In this document: positions 13,213-24,610 of the stretch, in pieces
Layout of the letters: each line of letters starts with the position of its first letter
Position numbering within the stretch: the first letter of the stretch is position 1
Assembly (NCBI GenBank): GCA_004194705.1
Contig: SADC01000766.1
Coordinates: 1-64,000, forward strand
DNA: 64,000 bases
From: Ditylenchus dipsaci
Taxonomy: Eukaryota > Nematoda > Chromadorea > Rhabditida > Anguinidae
Direction: 5' to 3'
Program-made: the position numbers and the translations under genes
The notes under the pieces: generated by a model
Database searches by the model: none
The model's input: only the letters and a program-made list of their open reading frames with translations
What the model was told of the DNA's origin: nothing

Positions 13213-14943
13213 TCATCGCCCTGCGTTTTTATAAAGCTTGAGAGTATTATTGCTCGGCTTTACCTTTAGCCTTTCCATCATCTTGAGCACTCTTTTCGGG
13301 TTGAAGCGGTGATTGTTTTTATAGTAATCCCTCGCGCTTAAAGAAATCCCGCGTTTTAGAAGCAAATTGAATACCTCTTCGTGCGGCACAAAACCCTTAC
13401 TAAGCATTACCTATGATAACAATCATAAATTTCCAAAAATCATTGGAAAGATACATACTTTCAGTAATTTTGGGCTCGAAATATAGAGCTGGTACATTCG
13501 TCCGCTTCATTACGTAAAAACTTCAAGAGATGACAGATCATGGTGGAATAGACTTCTTCCGTTTTTTCCAGCTCTTCGAAGAGTAGATCCACTATTCCCC
13601 CTGAAAAGTTAGCTTGTAAACAGTAAGATAAAACTTGGAAAGCAAGCAAACACCTCCTGTCTTTTCTGCTTTTGTTTATGATATGAAGCACGGGCAGCAG
13701 GCCTTTCCTTCTGTTCATGAAGCGGAACTTTTTGAGCATTGTAGTAAGCCAATAAACGGAATAAATCGAGCTAAAATAAAACTAAACACACACAAAACCA
13801 TTGAAGGCTTTGATCACCTGAACTTCCTTGGAGATAGGTTTGTTCATCTCACACATTCTTTCATATAGTTTAGCAGCTTGCTCTACTTGTTTTTCGGATA
13901 TCAGCTTGATGAGATTTTTCTGATCGGCTTTGATAACTGAAATATCGGCTCTTATAATAGTTATTCTTCACGCTAGGCACAGCCAGTGATATGAATACAA
14001 CAGGAAAGTGGTTCGAAAGTTGGGAGAAGTGTCCGACAATTCTGTCAAGAGTCTCCAACTTCTGAACTATGAGGCATCACCGATACAGCTGGTTTCGTTC
14101 AGTTGTCAGGTACAAAATTTCCAAACTTACTTGATGCATCTACCGGTTTCATCGGCCTGCAATTTGGAAGCTTTAATATAAATTTCTTCTAGGAAGATAT
14201 GAACACCTGAAAGCAGGCAATCTCGGCTGATCCCGATCAAACATGAAAAGAGTAGGCCATTCCTCCACCAGTTTGCGAGCCGCTAGTTTGCCATACTCCT
14301 GCAATAACAGGATACACCAAAAAAAAATTAAGAAAAAAAGTTAGAGAATAACAAGACAAAGCACATCTTAGTAACCTAGAAACAGTTACAAGCCGTACCC
14401 TGGTCAGAAAATGCTTTTCTTGCCGAACCCCAAATTCCTGAAAATGACCATGTTTTATTGGGAAGAGCTCCCACCAGAATAAACCATACGCTAATAAAGA
14501 CAGGATCATCATGGATACCATATCGAGGCGCTGTAGGATCTTCTCGCACTTTTCTGGCAAGTTCTTTAAGCAAATCAGTTGGAGATCGCTAAATAACAAC
14601 TATGATTATTTAATGGCCAATTGTAAGTAACAAATTACCGTAAATGTTCTAATAGAGCCCCCGCCCCTATTTTTTACTTAGATTTCAGAGTTAAGGCCAT
14701 TTTCGATTGACAATTTCAAGATTTTCGGGGAATCGAAAAATAAAGCCCCGGGGTCTCTATTAGAGCATTTACGGTATTTAAATTTATCGGTTAACAACCT
14801 CGATTGGCTCTGGGATCTTGAACGGAAGCGCAAATACAGAATACTGCTTCATGCACTTAACACGGACTAACGAAATTTTTTGCAGCAATGACGATTTCAT
14901 ATATGACATCTGAACTCTTCTATCATAGTCAAGAACTGATTGC
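13213..14943 (-). CDS. LRPPRC-like pentatricopeptide repeat protein, C-terminal part
   Basis: PPR proteins of the LRPPRC type bind mitochondrial mRNA. About nine minus-strand exons with introns of about 50 bp can be joined, reading from 14943 to the stop near 13213. Segments in order include YDRRVQMSYMKSSLL, VFALPFKIPEPIEVV, LLKELARKVREDPTAPRY, EFGVRQEKHFLT, EYGKLAARKLVEEWPTLF, ADETGRCIK, KLISEKQVEQAAKLYERM, LFRLLAYYNAQKVPLHEQ, GIVDLLFEELEKTEEVY, SKGFVPHEEVFNLLLKRG and RVLKMMERLKVKPSNN. The helical repeat style (EQAAKLYERM, GFVPHEEVFNLL, ERLKVKPSNNTLKLY) is typical of PPRs. One frameshift lies after RNEADE, where AAATG appears to have become AATG. The N-terminal part is not visible. Assignment to LRPPRC rather than another animal PPR protein is tentative. 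Confidence 0.55.
14638..14776. repeat. TACCGTA-family MITE inside the PPR gene intron
   Basis: The inverted termini are TACCGTAAATGTTCTAATAG on the left and its near-complement ending ATTTACGGTA on the right. The interior holds AGCCCC blocks of the same family as 16068, 25846, 32675 and 55764. It sits between two exons of the minus-strand PPR gene, so it lengthens that intron. Confidence 0.7.
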
Positions 14944-14949
14944 TTTATT

Positions 14950-16065
14950 ATAAAAATTAGTATGAATCACTCAGTATTAGTATGTTATTAATATGAATCA
15001 CCAAACAAAAGACCAACAAACTGCGGTTAGGAGAGATTTGGCAAAGACGAGATTTTGTAAAACCAGATGCGTAGCTAAAAATAGCTAAAGCTTAGGGCTT
15101 GAAGGGGCATACCAGCGCGTTACACGGTCAATTTCAAATTTGCAAAAGGCGGGGGGAGGGGGGGACCAGCCATATTTAAACGAGAATTCTTTTTAAATGC
15201 AAATTTGTTATTTGTTAAAGGAGGACAGACAATAGGGGAGCAATTTTGACTAGAAAATGGGATTTTGCTACCTTAATAAAATTGAAAAAGGTTGCCAGTT
15301 GATAGTTGCCAGATGAATTGGTTGCCAGTTGATAGTTGCCAGTTGAATCGGGTTGCCAGTTGATAGTTGCCAGTTAAATTGGTTGCCAGTCGATATTTTA
15401 CCCTTGATATGGTATGATATCATTATGATATCACGGTAATTCGATGATGATATGATGTGATATCAGCAGTTTGTTTTTGAATATTGTAAAAATAAGTACT
15501 CAAGTAACTTGACAATAAGTACTTGTAGTAAAATATGTCCCTTCCAATAGTAATCCCGGTGCTGCAGACACCAAAATACTTCTTAGGGATCTCCTCAGAG
15601 GGGGTGAATCCAACCCTTATGTTTGTAGAAAGGGAATAAGAGAAGTAGGTTTATTAAGCTTAAACGGGAGCACTACAATTTACAGCTAGCTCGTAAGAAC
15701 ACAATGACTATCAAAATGGGAAAATGGCTAATGCCATTTCAACTACAAACTACAACAATACAATACATATATCTCCGGGAGATCAAGCAATGGGTGGGTG
15801 GCAATAGGCAATAGGGGACACACAAGCAAATAGGTGGTGATAATCTGGTTGGGGTGATTTCTGGCCAGGAAATACACAGGGGCAATATGCACAATAGGGG
15901 GGATAAGCTGGCACTGGGGAATGTGGTTGGGGTGGGCAAATTGCCCTTCGAGGCTTCTCCTCGGAAGAAACTGGCATCATAAATGTAGCAGATAATATCA
16001 ATAAAAATCCTGGACTTAGCAGACTTCAAGGAGAGACACACGTTCAATAAGTGAGCTTGTTGTAG
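14950..16065. repeat. Simple and tandem repeats, no gene
   Basis: A tandem array of GGTTGCCAGTTGATA units (about four copies) lies at 15295-15395. It is followed by a GATATGATATCA-rich stretch to about 15465. The remainder to 16065, including a GGGGTGGG-rich part at 15790-15960, shows no recognisable gene. Confidence 0.55.
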
Positions 16066-16067
16066 GT

Positions 16068-16294
16068 ATACGGTATTTACTGTATTAAGTCCCCATGGGG
16101 AGTTATTTTCCGCCTCTAAAAATCGAGGTACTTCGGGTACTCAACCAAAATCTTAAAGTGTAATCAGGTAAACTCGCGGCAACTAAGAATCGCAAAAAAC
16201 AGATTTGCGAAATGTTCGCTCTAGGCTGAGATATAAGGTCCGTAGGGTGGGGACTATTAGAGGGTGGGGAGTAATACAGTAAAATACGGTAATC
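16068..16294. repeat. TACCGTA-family MITE
   Basis: The left end is ATACGGTATTTACTGTATTA and the right end is its complement, TAATACAGTAAAATACGGTA. The interior carries AAGTCCCC and the family's CTCAACCAAAATCTTAAAG segment. It is non-coding. Confidence 0.7.
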
Positions 16295-16989
16295 AGAAAA
16301 TTCAAGTGCTGAAGTAGCGATCTTTTCGATATTCATAATCCAGAAATCCCAGTGACGTTTAGTCTATTTTTTATCATATTTTACGGTTATCCATAGAAAA
16401 GGACCAAAACCAGGTCAGGGCCAAGCAAAAATAGTATTTTTGACATTATATTCCGAATCAATTCCAGATCAAGGAAGCCGAAAGCAAAAAAAACTGTCAG
16501 TCAAAATTGCGTCAGAACAAAAAGTTACGGCCGTTTAAAGTCGGGGCATTTTTTGAGCCACCCTGCATTAGGGTGACTGCCACACGATTCGATACAAATA
16601 CTGATTCGATACGACGATTCGATACACCGACGGTTCGATACACCGATTCGATACATCGACGATTCGATACACCGATTCGATACATGGACGATTCGATACA
16701 CCGATTCGATACATTTATATAAAAATTCAATATTCTCACTATTTTAAACATTTTGACGTTAAAACATGCAACTCTTAATCCGTATACAGGTAAATTTTTG
16801 TTCCTGCTATTTGAGCTGGGATAATGAACTACCTTCAAACAGTAATTTGCTTGTGAAATTTTATTGAACTCAGAGTAGTCAACACAATATTTTCGAACAG
16901 AGTTAGTAACATATCATAACATGTAATTAGAACAATTGAATCCCATCTGGATTTTCTTCTATGACACCCACCAGGGCTTCTTGCGGTAC

Positions 16990-18922
16990 TTAAATATGAT
17001 TTTCATCCGCCAGCTGGTTAGCTTCGACCTCATCATTAGCAAGTATCTCTCTAAGAACCAACAAGTAAATAAATAATTTCAGTACCACAAAAATTACCTG
17101 TAATCCGCTGCGTTAATGCCCATCAGTCGACCAACTCTTTTGAGGTATTTTGACAATTTGCGCATGTATAGGTCACCAAGAAGGACTCCATCATCCGATG
17201 AAAGAAATCGGAGCAACTTATCCTGAAAATAACAAGAACAAATTCATAGAAGGAAAAAGGGTATAATGGCATTATATGACCCTATTAAATTGGTGGCAAA
17301 TATTTTTTTCTGGACTGGTCGCATTATAGCAAAATAGGGTACTTATACGGTTCCTCCCCGTATCGAAATTTTTTCAAAAATAGATTTAAACCATTTCTAA
17401 GCGATTCTTACACGCTAAAACCGATAAAAAACGTTGTTTCCAACGACTTTCCATCAAACAATTTGACTTTTTTAGATTTTCTACCTGCCTGCCTTCGGCA
17501 GGCAACCTAATTCAATAGGAAGCCCCTTTGGGGGTACATGGTCCGGGATAAGGGCTGACCCTTCGTATATCAAGAAATATATCAAGGAAATTTTCACCTG
17601 TTACAGTTACCACCAAGAGATATAGATATACAGTTGACGCTCGATATAACAAACCCCCGATATAACGAACTCTCAATATAAAGAACTATTTTTTCGGTTT
17701 GGTTGGATTTCTTTAAAAAACTAGTCAAACAAACGCTGTATAAAGCGAACGCTCGATACAACCAACGCTCGATATAACGAACACTTGGACCGGAACTTTT
17801 CCAAAGAGATTTCAGGACATCGGGACCGGGACTTTAGACCAAATTTTCCGGGACCAGGACTGGTTCCGATCCCGGTCCCGTCCTCATCACTAGTAGGCAG
17901 CCATGTTTTGCAATCTCAATTGGAAAAGCTGAAGTTTTCGAGATTTGGAGGCAGATGACCTCTCAGAATACGTACTTACCTGGTACGGGTGTTGTGACTA
18001 ATAAAATCACTATTTTGGTCATAATTTTGAATCGGGAGCGAAATGTCCCGGGGAGCGAAATGTCCCGGGAGCGAAATGTCCCGGGAGCGAAATGTCTCGG
18101 GAGCAAAATGTCCCGGGAGCGAAGTGTCCCGGGAGCGAAATGTCCCGGGAGCGAAATGTCCCGGGAGCGAAACGTCCGTGTACCTAAAAAAATCATACCA
18201 CCATGAAGAAGCAGTTTTTCACCAGCATGTGGATTCCCGATCATTGCTTCTGATCCTCGCAATGTTAGACGCATAGCCTGGTTTTCCGCTGCTAGGAATT
18301 CTTCAAAGGTAGTGATTCTCGGATACTTCTTACGTTTCGCTCGATTGAGGGCTCTTTCCGTTGCGATAACACTCCCGACGGCTGCAGCGCGAATAACGTT
18401 AAAGTCTGAAAAAAGTAAACAGCTTTGGTGAAAATGTAATTTGTTACTTACCTTCTTCAGGCAGTCGACTATACTCGCGCACTAGCTTTTGATCGATTCT
18501 TACTCTTGATGCAGCTGATTTTCCATTAACCCAGCCGCCAGCTCTGCTTGAATGCTTCGACGAACATTTATTCCAGTAACCTGATAGAAAAAATCTATAA
18601 CATAAAATTTGGAAAATTTACAGAACTTACCATGTTGACGTTTTTCGGTTCACAAAAATGGGGATACCCTTTTTACGTCACCAATCCATTCCATTGCAGT
18701 AAGGTTGAACTTGACCAAAGAGACCGTTGATTGCTGGGCTTGGCCGACGTCCTTCATCGTTTGACACCCGGAACATCGAAAGTAGGCTTGTTCCGCATGA
18801 TCCTTAATAGCTGTTCGGCCTGTTTTCGTCCAAATGTAGCAGCCGACTCCATCTTCAGTGTATGTCATAGGCGATGTTCTTGCTCCAATACGCTTCGAAT
18901 GTACCAGTTTCGCGTTAGCCAT
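16990..18922 (-). CDS. Gene carried by the foldback element, possibly FLYWCH-like N-terminus
   Basis: Minus-strand exons are about 18922-18652, 18580-18452, 18404-18189, then 17222-17098 and 17050-16990. The first begins MANAKLVHSKRIG and holds an aromatic/Cys segment, YFRCSGCQTMK, that loosely resembles the end of a FLYWCH zinc finger. Later segments include RVRIDQKLVREYSRLPEE, then ATERALNRAKRKKYPRITTF and EEFLAAENQAMRL, which resemble the linker before MULE transposase cores. The final exons give RFLSSDDGVLLGDLYMRKL and end EVEANQLADENHI before TAA. The 18452/18404 and 17098/17050 junctions keep frame. The join across 17223-18188 does not, because repeats fill it and an exon may be lost there. 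No DDE triad is seen. A MULE-related or accessory protein is the best guess. Confidence 0.5.
18036..18172. repeat. GGGAGCGAAATGTCCC minisatellite
   Basis: Nine or so direct copies of a 16-bp, partly palindromic unit GGGAGCGAAATGTCCC lie here. The last unit changes to GGGAGCGAAACGTCCGTG followed by TACC. That terminal AAACGTCCGTG is the complement of the CACGGACGTTT motif ending other foldback elements here. This may be a solo arm of another family, sitting inside the element at 16566-19240. No partner arm was found. Confidence 0.65.
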
Positions 18923-19769
18923 TTAATTATAACCTGTGATGAGAAATATATATCAAAAAATAGGGAGTTTGGTCAGACATCAAATATTTGGACTTTACAT
19001 TATTTCTAAATAAAATAATGACTAGCTAAGTGAGTGTATCGAATCGGTGTATCGAATCGTCGATGTATCGAATCGGTGTATCGAATCGTCGGTGTATCGA
19101 ATCGGTGTATCGAATCGTCGATGTATCGAATCGGTGTATCGAACCGTCGATGTATCGAATCGGTGTATCGAACCGTCGGTGTATCGAATCGTCGTATCGA
19201 ATCAGTATTTGTATCGAATCGTCAGTATACCCATTAGGGTTGTCAAATGAGAACATCCTTGACTATATATTGGGACAGCATCTAGATTTTTGTCACTAAC
19301 ATAGAACTGGCACAAAATATTTTGCATATTTTTGCGAAAACTGACTTTTGCTGTCAAATTTCCTGTTTGCCTCCCGACCGAGAGAATTATTGTCCCGTCA
19401 CGGAATTTTACTTGGTCCTGGATTCGTGTCTCAATTTTTTTTTGTCATAATTTTCGTACCGTCCGTCCGAAATAGGCCGTCCTCAATCCTCATTTAATAC
19501 CGGTCTTAATAATATTGGCCAACCCTAGGACACACTTGTTCAAGTATTGATCCAAGCCTGCCAAATATAACTTTGCTATCCAACAGTACAAAAAAATTCA
19601 ATTGCATACGTTGTCATATTTTTAAGAATCAAGATATGAAAGAAGCTAAACTTGGGGTAAAAGAGACCACCATGAAGAGAAGTATCTAAGATGCTCTTTT
19701 CACTTTTATATGTAAAGTATTAGGCATTCTAAACATTTTCATATGTTTTTTCCTTCTTTAGATATCTAA

Positions 19770-20555
19770 ATGGGTTCAGTAAAATCAAAGCTCGATTTCC
19801 GAAAGCTTCGAAATGACAAGTTGGAATCGAGTCAAACCGTCTATTGTTCCACCGACACAAGTCTGAGCACCTTTTCTGCCGAACAAAGTGCGGAATTATC
19901 AAACTATTGTGAAAATTCAGCGCCTGCATCCAGCGTCATTTCTTCAAATTCTGGCAATGGTTTCACTACAACTTCTAGTTCAAGGGATCTCGAGAGCACC
20001 AGTGATGATGACTCACAGAAACTTATTTTGCATCGGTTAAAATTTCTCTTTTGTAGTAAAAACTTTTTGACCACCCTTTTTCAGGACATTTGCAACTAAG
20101 CGCAATAGTTCGGGCGGTTGTGAAGGAGAAAGTCTTCCATCAACTTCGGACAGCCAGAATAATAACGCGGACATCTCTTCTAGTGAGTCTTCCACTCAAA
20201 GCATGTCTTCCATAGAGCCTTCAGATGCGGAGAAAACAGCTCAGTCAAGTGATAGCACACAAGATACCTCGGACAGCATTAGCAGCTTTTCCACTCTGGT
20301 TGGTAGTGAATGTAATACGTCATTGTTTCAGCCTATTTTGCCAAAGCAGTAGGTCTTGCACTCTTTTATATTTGAATTGAATGATGCCTTAATGAAATAA
20401 TATTCAGGTCAGATTTGGTATGGCAGGAAGCAGTCAACAAGTACCACCAAGAAGAATGTGGCTATGTGATTCCCAAACTTTTGTCTGATTCTGCAGCTGC
20501 TTCTACAATGGTGGTCGACGACTGTACTGAAAGGGCTCAGGAAAAAGTTGACTGA
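19770..20555 (+). CDS. Serine-rich hypothetical protein, possible N-myristoylation, 225 aa
   Basis: Three exons (19770-20035, 20085-20348, 20408-20555) join in frame to give 225 residues with no defects. A TTCTTTAG acceptor lies just before the ATG, which suggests a 5' UTR intron. The protein starts MGSVKSKLDF, and Gly2 with Ser6 and nearby Lys fits an N-myristoylation site. Residues 20-160 are strongly Ser/Thr/Asp-rich and look disordered (for example STQSMSSIEPSDAEKTAQSS). The C-terminal 50 residues, with WQEAVNKYHQEECGYVIP, look folded. I recognise no family. It lies between two foldback elements (ending 19240, starting 20693). Because it is intact while many neighbours are broken, it may be under selection. 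Confidence 0.6.
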
Positions 20556-20692
20556 ATGACTAGCACATTTATGTGAATGGCTAGGAAAAAGATCTATTTG
20601 TGTGCGTGATTGTACTCTGTCGCAGTAATAAAGCAGTTGACCCTGGTACAGAACCTAGAAAAAAGTGCGTAACACAGTTATTAGTCACAGCT

Positions 20693-21265
20693 TTCGTACG
20701 CGTTACCACGCATTTGGGCACACCGCATTTGGGCACACCGCATTTGGGCCCCCGCATTTGGGCCCCCGCATTTGGGCACCGCATTTGGGCCCCGATTTTA
20801 AAATTCTATATTTTTAAATTATAAATTGAAATTTGTCAATTTTTCGGGCCACGGACGTTTGACCTTAAGCCGCTTCGTTGACACGCATTTGGGCCGCATC
20901 CCATACCATGTACCCCAAAGGGTCAGCCCTTATCCCGTACCATGTACCCCCAAAGGGTCAGCCTTTATCCCGGACCATGTACCCCCAAAGGGGCTTCCTA
21001 TTGAATTAGGTTGCCTGCCGAAGGCAGGCAGGTAAAAAATCTAGAAAAGTCAAAATTTTCGAAGGAAAGTACTCGGACCTGAAATGAATACAAATTTTAT
21101 TACAAAACAGTAACATATTGATACATTTCAATTTATAATTTCAAAATATGGAACTTTAAAATCGGGGCCCAAATGCGGTGCCCAAATGCGGTGTGCCCAA
21201 ATGCGGGTGCCCAAATGCGGGTGCCCAAATGCGATGTGCCCAAATGCGTAGTAACCTTCGTACGC
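20693..21265. mobile_element. Foldback element with GCATTTGGGCACACC minisatellite arms
   Basis: The direct repeat TTCGTACGC lies at 20693-20701 and 21257-21265, a perfect 9-bp duplication. The left arm starts GTTACCACGCATTTGGGC and repeats GCATTTGGGCACACC about six times. The right arm is the complement, ending GCCCAAATGCGTAGTAAC. The core (about 20840-21060) starts with the terminal sequence of another family, GGGCCACGGACGTTTGACC. It then carries CATGTACCCCCAAAGGG copies and the hairpin GCCTGCCGAAGGCAGGC, which are also in the element at 61519-62290. No protein is encoded. Confidence 0.8.
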
Positions 21266-21780
21266 TGGCCTACCCCAAGCCTAAACTTGTTGTTTGCAAG
21301 GGTAGTTACAGCGATTTTGAAACGGCTGATTTTGGGGGCGGGGGGGGGGGTATTCTATACTAGCGCCAAGCAGTTTATATGGTTTTGTGGTGCGATAATT
21401 TTTTTATACGGCGATATTCATGAGGAACAAGATAAAAGTGTTTACACACCAAAATGATTTCAGAAAAATCAGGTAGCGAGCAAAGGTTTAGCCCGGGAAG
21501 AAATGAGCACTATTAAGGGCACGGTCCCTTAGAATTCGAAAATGTAATCATCATACGATTTTCGCGCCAAATTAAAAAAATTAAATTTTTTTCTGAAATT
21601 CTGATAAATTGGACTCAAGCTTGGGTGAGACTTGTAACGGATTTTTTCAATTCTTTTTTTGGGCAAACTTTATAGCAAACGCTTTATCACACCCAGGGCC
21701 TTACAATAAGCTACCACTTGCCTCTAAAACATGCAAATTTTTGGAATTTCAATCACTAAAATATTAGGACAAACACAGAC

Positions 21781-22056
21781 ATGCGAAGTCGTTCTGCCAG
21801 CAAATTCATCCAGGTGTTGGCATTGAGTGTATGTGCAATGCACAGCTGTGACTCTGGCCTAGATCATCCGAAATTTTTAGCAACAATTGACAGGGTGTTG
21901 TTCCGCCCTCTGCAGCTTTACAGTCCTCCACTTCTTGACGTTGTTCTTCCAGATGTATGTGGAATGCCATATTTTGCTGGTTGTCCCATGTCCGCAGATT
22001 TTGAGCGGCAGAGATATGAACAGCTCGAAGAGAATGGGCTAAAAATGATTTGTTAA
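21781..22056 (+). CDS. Small cysteine-containing protein, possible signal peptide
   Basis: This 91-codon open frame starts MRSRSASKFIQVLALSVCAM, a basic stretch plus hydrophobic run that fits a signal peptide. About 70 residues follow with cysteines in CDSG, DVCGM, AGCPM and a final C. I recognise no family. It has no visible splice partners and lies among repeats, so it could be a chance frame, but the signal-peptide form and even composition make it worth listing. Confidence 0.3.
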   Translation: MRSRSASKFIQVLALSVCAMHSCDSGLDHPKFLATIDRVLFRPLQLYSPPLLDVVLPDVCGMPYFAGCPMSADFERQRYEQLEENGLKMIC

Positions 22057-22149
22057 TTCACAAACATGAATCAAAATTTTTTCCAGCCACAGCGATTGAC
22101 ACTACAAATTTTCCAATCAGTTGCTTTAAAAGGGATTACAGATACTTCA

Positions 22150-22420
22150 TCAATTTCAATTTCAAAAGCCTCAATTATAACACCGGATTCGTGTTCAGCG
22201 TGGTCGATTCGCAAATGAAAATGCTCTTAAAATTGAAAAGTCCTTGTCAAATTTAGTTTTCCGCTCAAGACAATAAACATTTGAATTTCAAATTTGAATA
22301 TTTTTTGTCTCGAGAAGAATTGAAAATTTCACTGTTACTTTTTATTTTAAGACTGGTTTTATATGCAAATCGACCACGCTGAACACGAATCCGGTGTTAT
22401 AATTGAGGCTTTTACTAGAG
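22150..22420. repeat. Palindromic repeat (CCTCAATTATAACACCGGATTC)
   Basis: The left half has CCTCAATTATAACACCGG followed by TTCGTGTTCAGCGTGGTCGA. The right half has the complement, TCGACCACGCTGAACACGAA then CCGGTGTTATAATTGAGG. The two halves pair to form a MITE-like hairpin with an AT-rich centre. Confidence 0.6.
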
Positions 22421-23084
22421 AGTACGAAGTTGTAGTAAAGTTGCGTTACAACTTATATACTGCTTTCACATAATTTGTCCTAATTTTATGATAAACTATT
22501 TCTTTATTTAGTGTCAAAATAATCGCGAGATTTTGTTCTTTCATTTTTATTTGACTATTTAGCTAGAAGTGATTTGTATGCAGAGTTATGCCCATTTTAT
22601 TGTCAAAAACAAGAATATCCACAAAATGTATATTTGAGGGAAAATAAAAAATTCTCCGTGAATTTATAATCACTCTGTGGCAAGTTTGGGCGCAAAAGAT
22701 AGCTCTGATCTGGCTCACCATTTTAAGATGTTATTTGCTTTGTTGGAATAGGAATATAGGAGAGAAGCACCTGAAAGAAGCTGAAAATTCAATAATCTGG
22801 AAGGTCACATTTTCGACAATTTTAAATTGCTCGGATCTCAAAAATTTCAATTAGAAGTGCAAAAACAAATTGCACCATCGTGTTCAGCGTGAAATTCTGA
22901 GTCAGAATCGACAGAAATCACAACCAACTGTTGTCGTGTTAAGTAAGAAAAGTGGAGCGAGTATTGGTCCGGTGTAGCAGAGGGAACTAGATGCCCCGTC
23001 AGGGGCATCTATAGGAGTTTTAAAAAAGTAACAATTTTGCCAACATGCATAGAATAACAATGTGAAGCCAATCAAGAGAACATA

Positions 23085-23712
23085 CTACTCCTTTACTTTA
23101 AAGTCCCAGCCTTTGATTTTCTCCAAACAATCTCGAGCAAGATGAACGTCTTCGAAATCTAGTATGATTGTACCACCGTCACATGGCAGATGAATTTCAC
23201 TAGGCTCCCGAGCTGGCACCTGAAACAATAAAAAGCTAGACCTTAGTGAAGTTATATGAAGTTTCCCGCCCTTTTAATAGACATCTTAATTTGTTTTGTG
23301 TTAGAAAGCTGGTGTCCACTGTCGCAAGAATAAAAATTAAAACTAGCCTGCATTTCTGTCCTGAGGTAGGCGCTGACTGGATCGACGAATTTGGGCTCCT
23401 CGCCACGGAAACGAGAAGTGTTAAGCAAATTCTTCAAACGCATCTGAACTGCCTGATACTGACGAGTCGAGGACCAATTAGGCAGATTGCGCAGATACTC
23501 AAGAGCCGCTTCAGATTACTGCTTGCTAGTAAATCCAGACTTCCAAAGCTCTAATTCATTCATCTCAGCCCATTTCTAGAGCACATCTTCATGCTCTCCC
23601 ATCCAGCGGTCATATCCTTTTATTAAGACACTGTCTCCGTAATAGCTGGCTGAATATTTCGACCAACGGGGGTTTTCTTTACGCGCTTAAAGGTAGTTGG
23701 CTTCATTCTCAC
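23085..23712 (-). pseudogene. Unrecognised gene with in-frame stops
   Basis: A minus-strand frame reads from about 23712 to 23350, then an exon 23219-23085 follows a TTTCAG acceptor. Segments include RWSKYSASYYGDSVLIKGYD, KWAEMNELELWKSGFTSK, LEYLRNLPNWSSTRQYQAVQ, RFRGEEPKFVDPVSAYL and, in the last exon, CDGGTIILDFEDVHLARDC and EKIKGWDFKVKE before TAG. The first part contains TAG before KWAEMNE and TAA before SEAALEY in an otherwise protein-like frame, and no clean donor follows MQA. I recognise no family. The two stops look like CAG/CAA to TAG/TAA changes, so it is probably a decaying gene. Confidence 0.45.
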
Positions 23713-24299
23713 TGGAAAATAATGGGGTTTCAGGCAAAAATCCTCGATGTCAAAACAACATAAATTTTCGCTGTTCTCCATCTATTTTATTATTATCCTG
23801 ATCGATGAGGGCTAACAAGTGCGGATTTTTAAAAATCTTCTAATTGTCAATCGAACATGGCCTTATCTCTGAAATCTTAGTCAAAAAAAGGGGGTGGGAT
23901 TCTATTAGAGAGTGAGCTTCTATTAGAGAAAATGCGGTAATTTTCAAAATTTTATCATTACCGGTAAGCATAAAAAAATATCACTGAGAAGGAAACCACC
24001 CGTGTTGTGAATGTAAACTCCTAAAAGTTATATTCGCTTTTAAAAATTCCGCTGTTAGAAGAATTCGCTTTTAGAAATAGTTTCTATTTTTGCTCTATTT
24101 TGGTTGGTTTAAAATATTTAGGGGTGACTTTAAATATTTTAGTTTTAGAAAATATTTGATCAGATGAGTTTATTACAGAAATTTTAGTCTTTCAATAAAG
24201 AACAAGAAATTACAGCTCTGGCCAAAGCAAAAACATTCACTAACTACGTTTAGAGAGAGAAAAAGCGAGTCTGATTTCAGCTACAGTCAAACCTCGATA

Positions 24300-24610
24300 T
24301 AACGGCTCACCCCGAAAAGGATACAAATTATTATGGAAACAATCGATTAGGAAACAAATTCATTAGAAAACAAATTCAAATGAGAACAAATTTGTTCTGG
24401 CACGATTTGTTTTGGAATTATCGTTTTGACATTTAAATCTTTTTAGAAATATTTTTTTTTGGAAAAAACGAATTGAGAACAATTTATTCACAATGGAGGT
24501 GTGAGGTGCGAGGTGCGAGGTGTGAGGGTGTCCAGTAAAAAGGCTTACAGTGCAAAGGCCTACGCAAAAAGGCCTACACAAAAAGGCCTACAGTAAAAAG
24601 GCCTACAAAA
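24300..24610. repeat. Short tandem arrays (AACAAATTC and AAAAAGGCCTAC)
   Basis: At 24340-24400 there are GAAACAAATTCATTAGAAAA units. At 24495-24530 there is a GAGGTGCGAGGTGTGAG run. At 24535-24607 there are five AAAAAGGCCTACAGT-type units. They resemble solo minisatellite arms. Confidence 0.5.

Larger units (their letters stand above)
16566..19240. mobile_element. Foldback (MULE-like) element with minisatellite arms carrying a gene
   Basis: The direct repeat CATTAGGGT flanks the unit at 16566-16574 and 19232-19240, a perfect 9-bp target duplication. Inside, the left arm (16575-16715) and right arm (19025-19231) are inverted arrays of GATTCGATACACC-type units. Both contain ACAAATACTGATTCGATACG at matching positions. 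Between the arms lies a minus-strand multi-exon gene (16990-18922). The intron region 17230-18188 has been invaded by other repeats, including a GATATAACGAAC array at 17640-17785 and a GGGAGCGAAATGTCCC array. A 9-bp duplication is typical of Mutator-like elements. I identified no intact DDE transposase, so the element is probably non-autonomous or internally damaged. Confidence 0.75.

Noticed and set aside
16507..19256. Repetitive open frames in the GATTCGATACACC arrays
   Set aside because: These are frames through tandem units in both arms, mirrored on both strands, and are not proteins.
23350..23712. In-frame TAG and TAA at apparent Gln positions might mean a variant genetic code
   Set aside because: The NuSAP1-like, serine-rich and nuclease-like genes use TAA/TGA/TAG as stops with no internal ones, so the standard code applies. 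This gene is more simply decayed.
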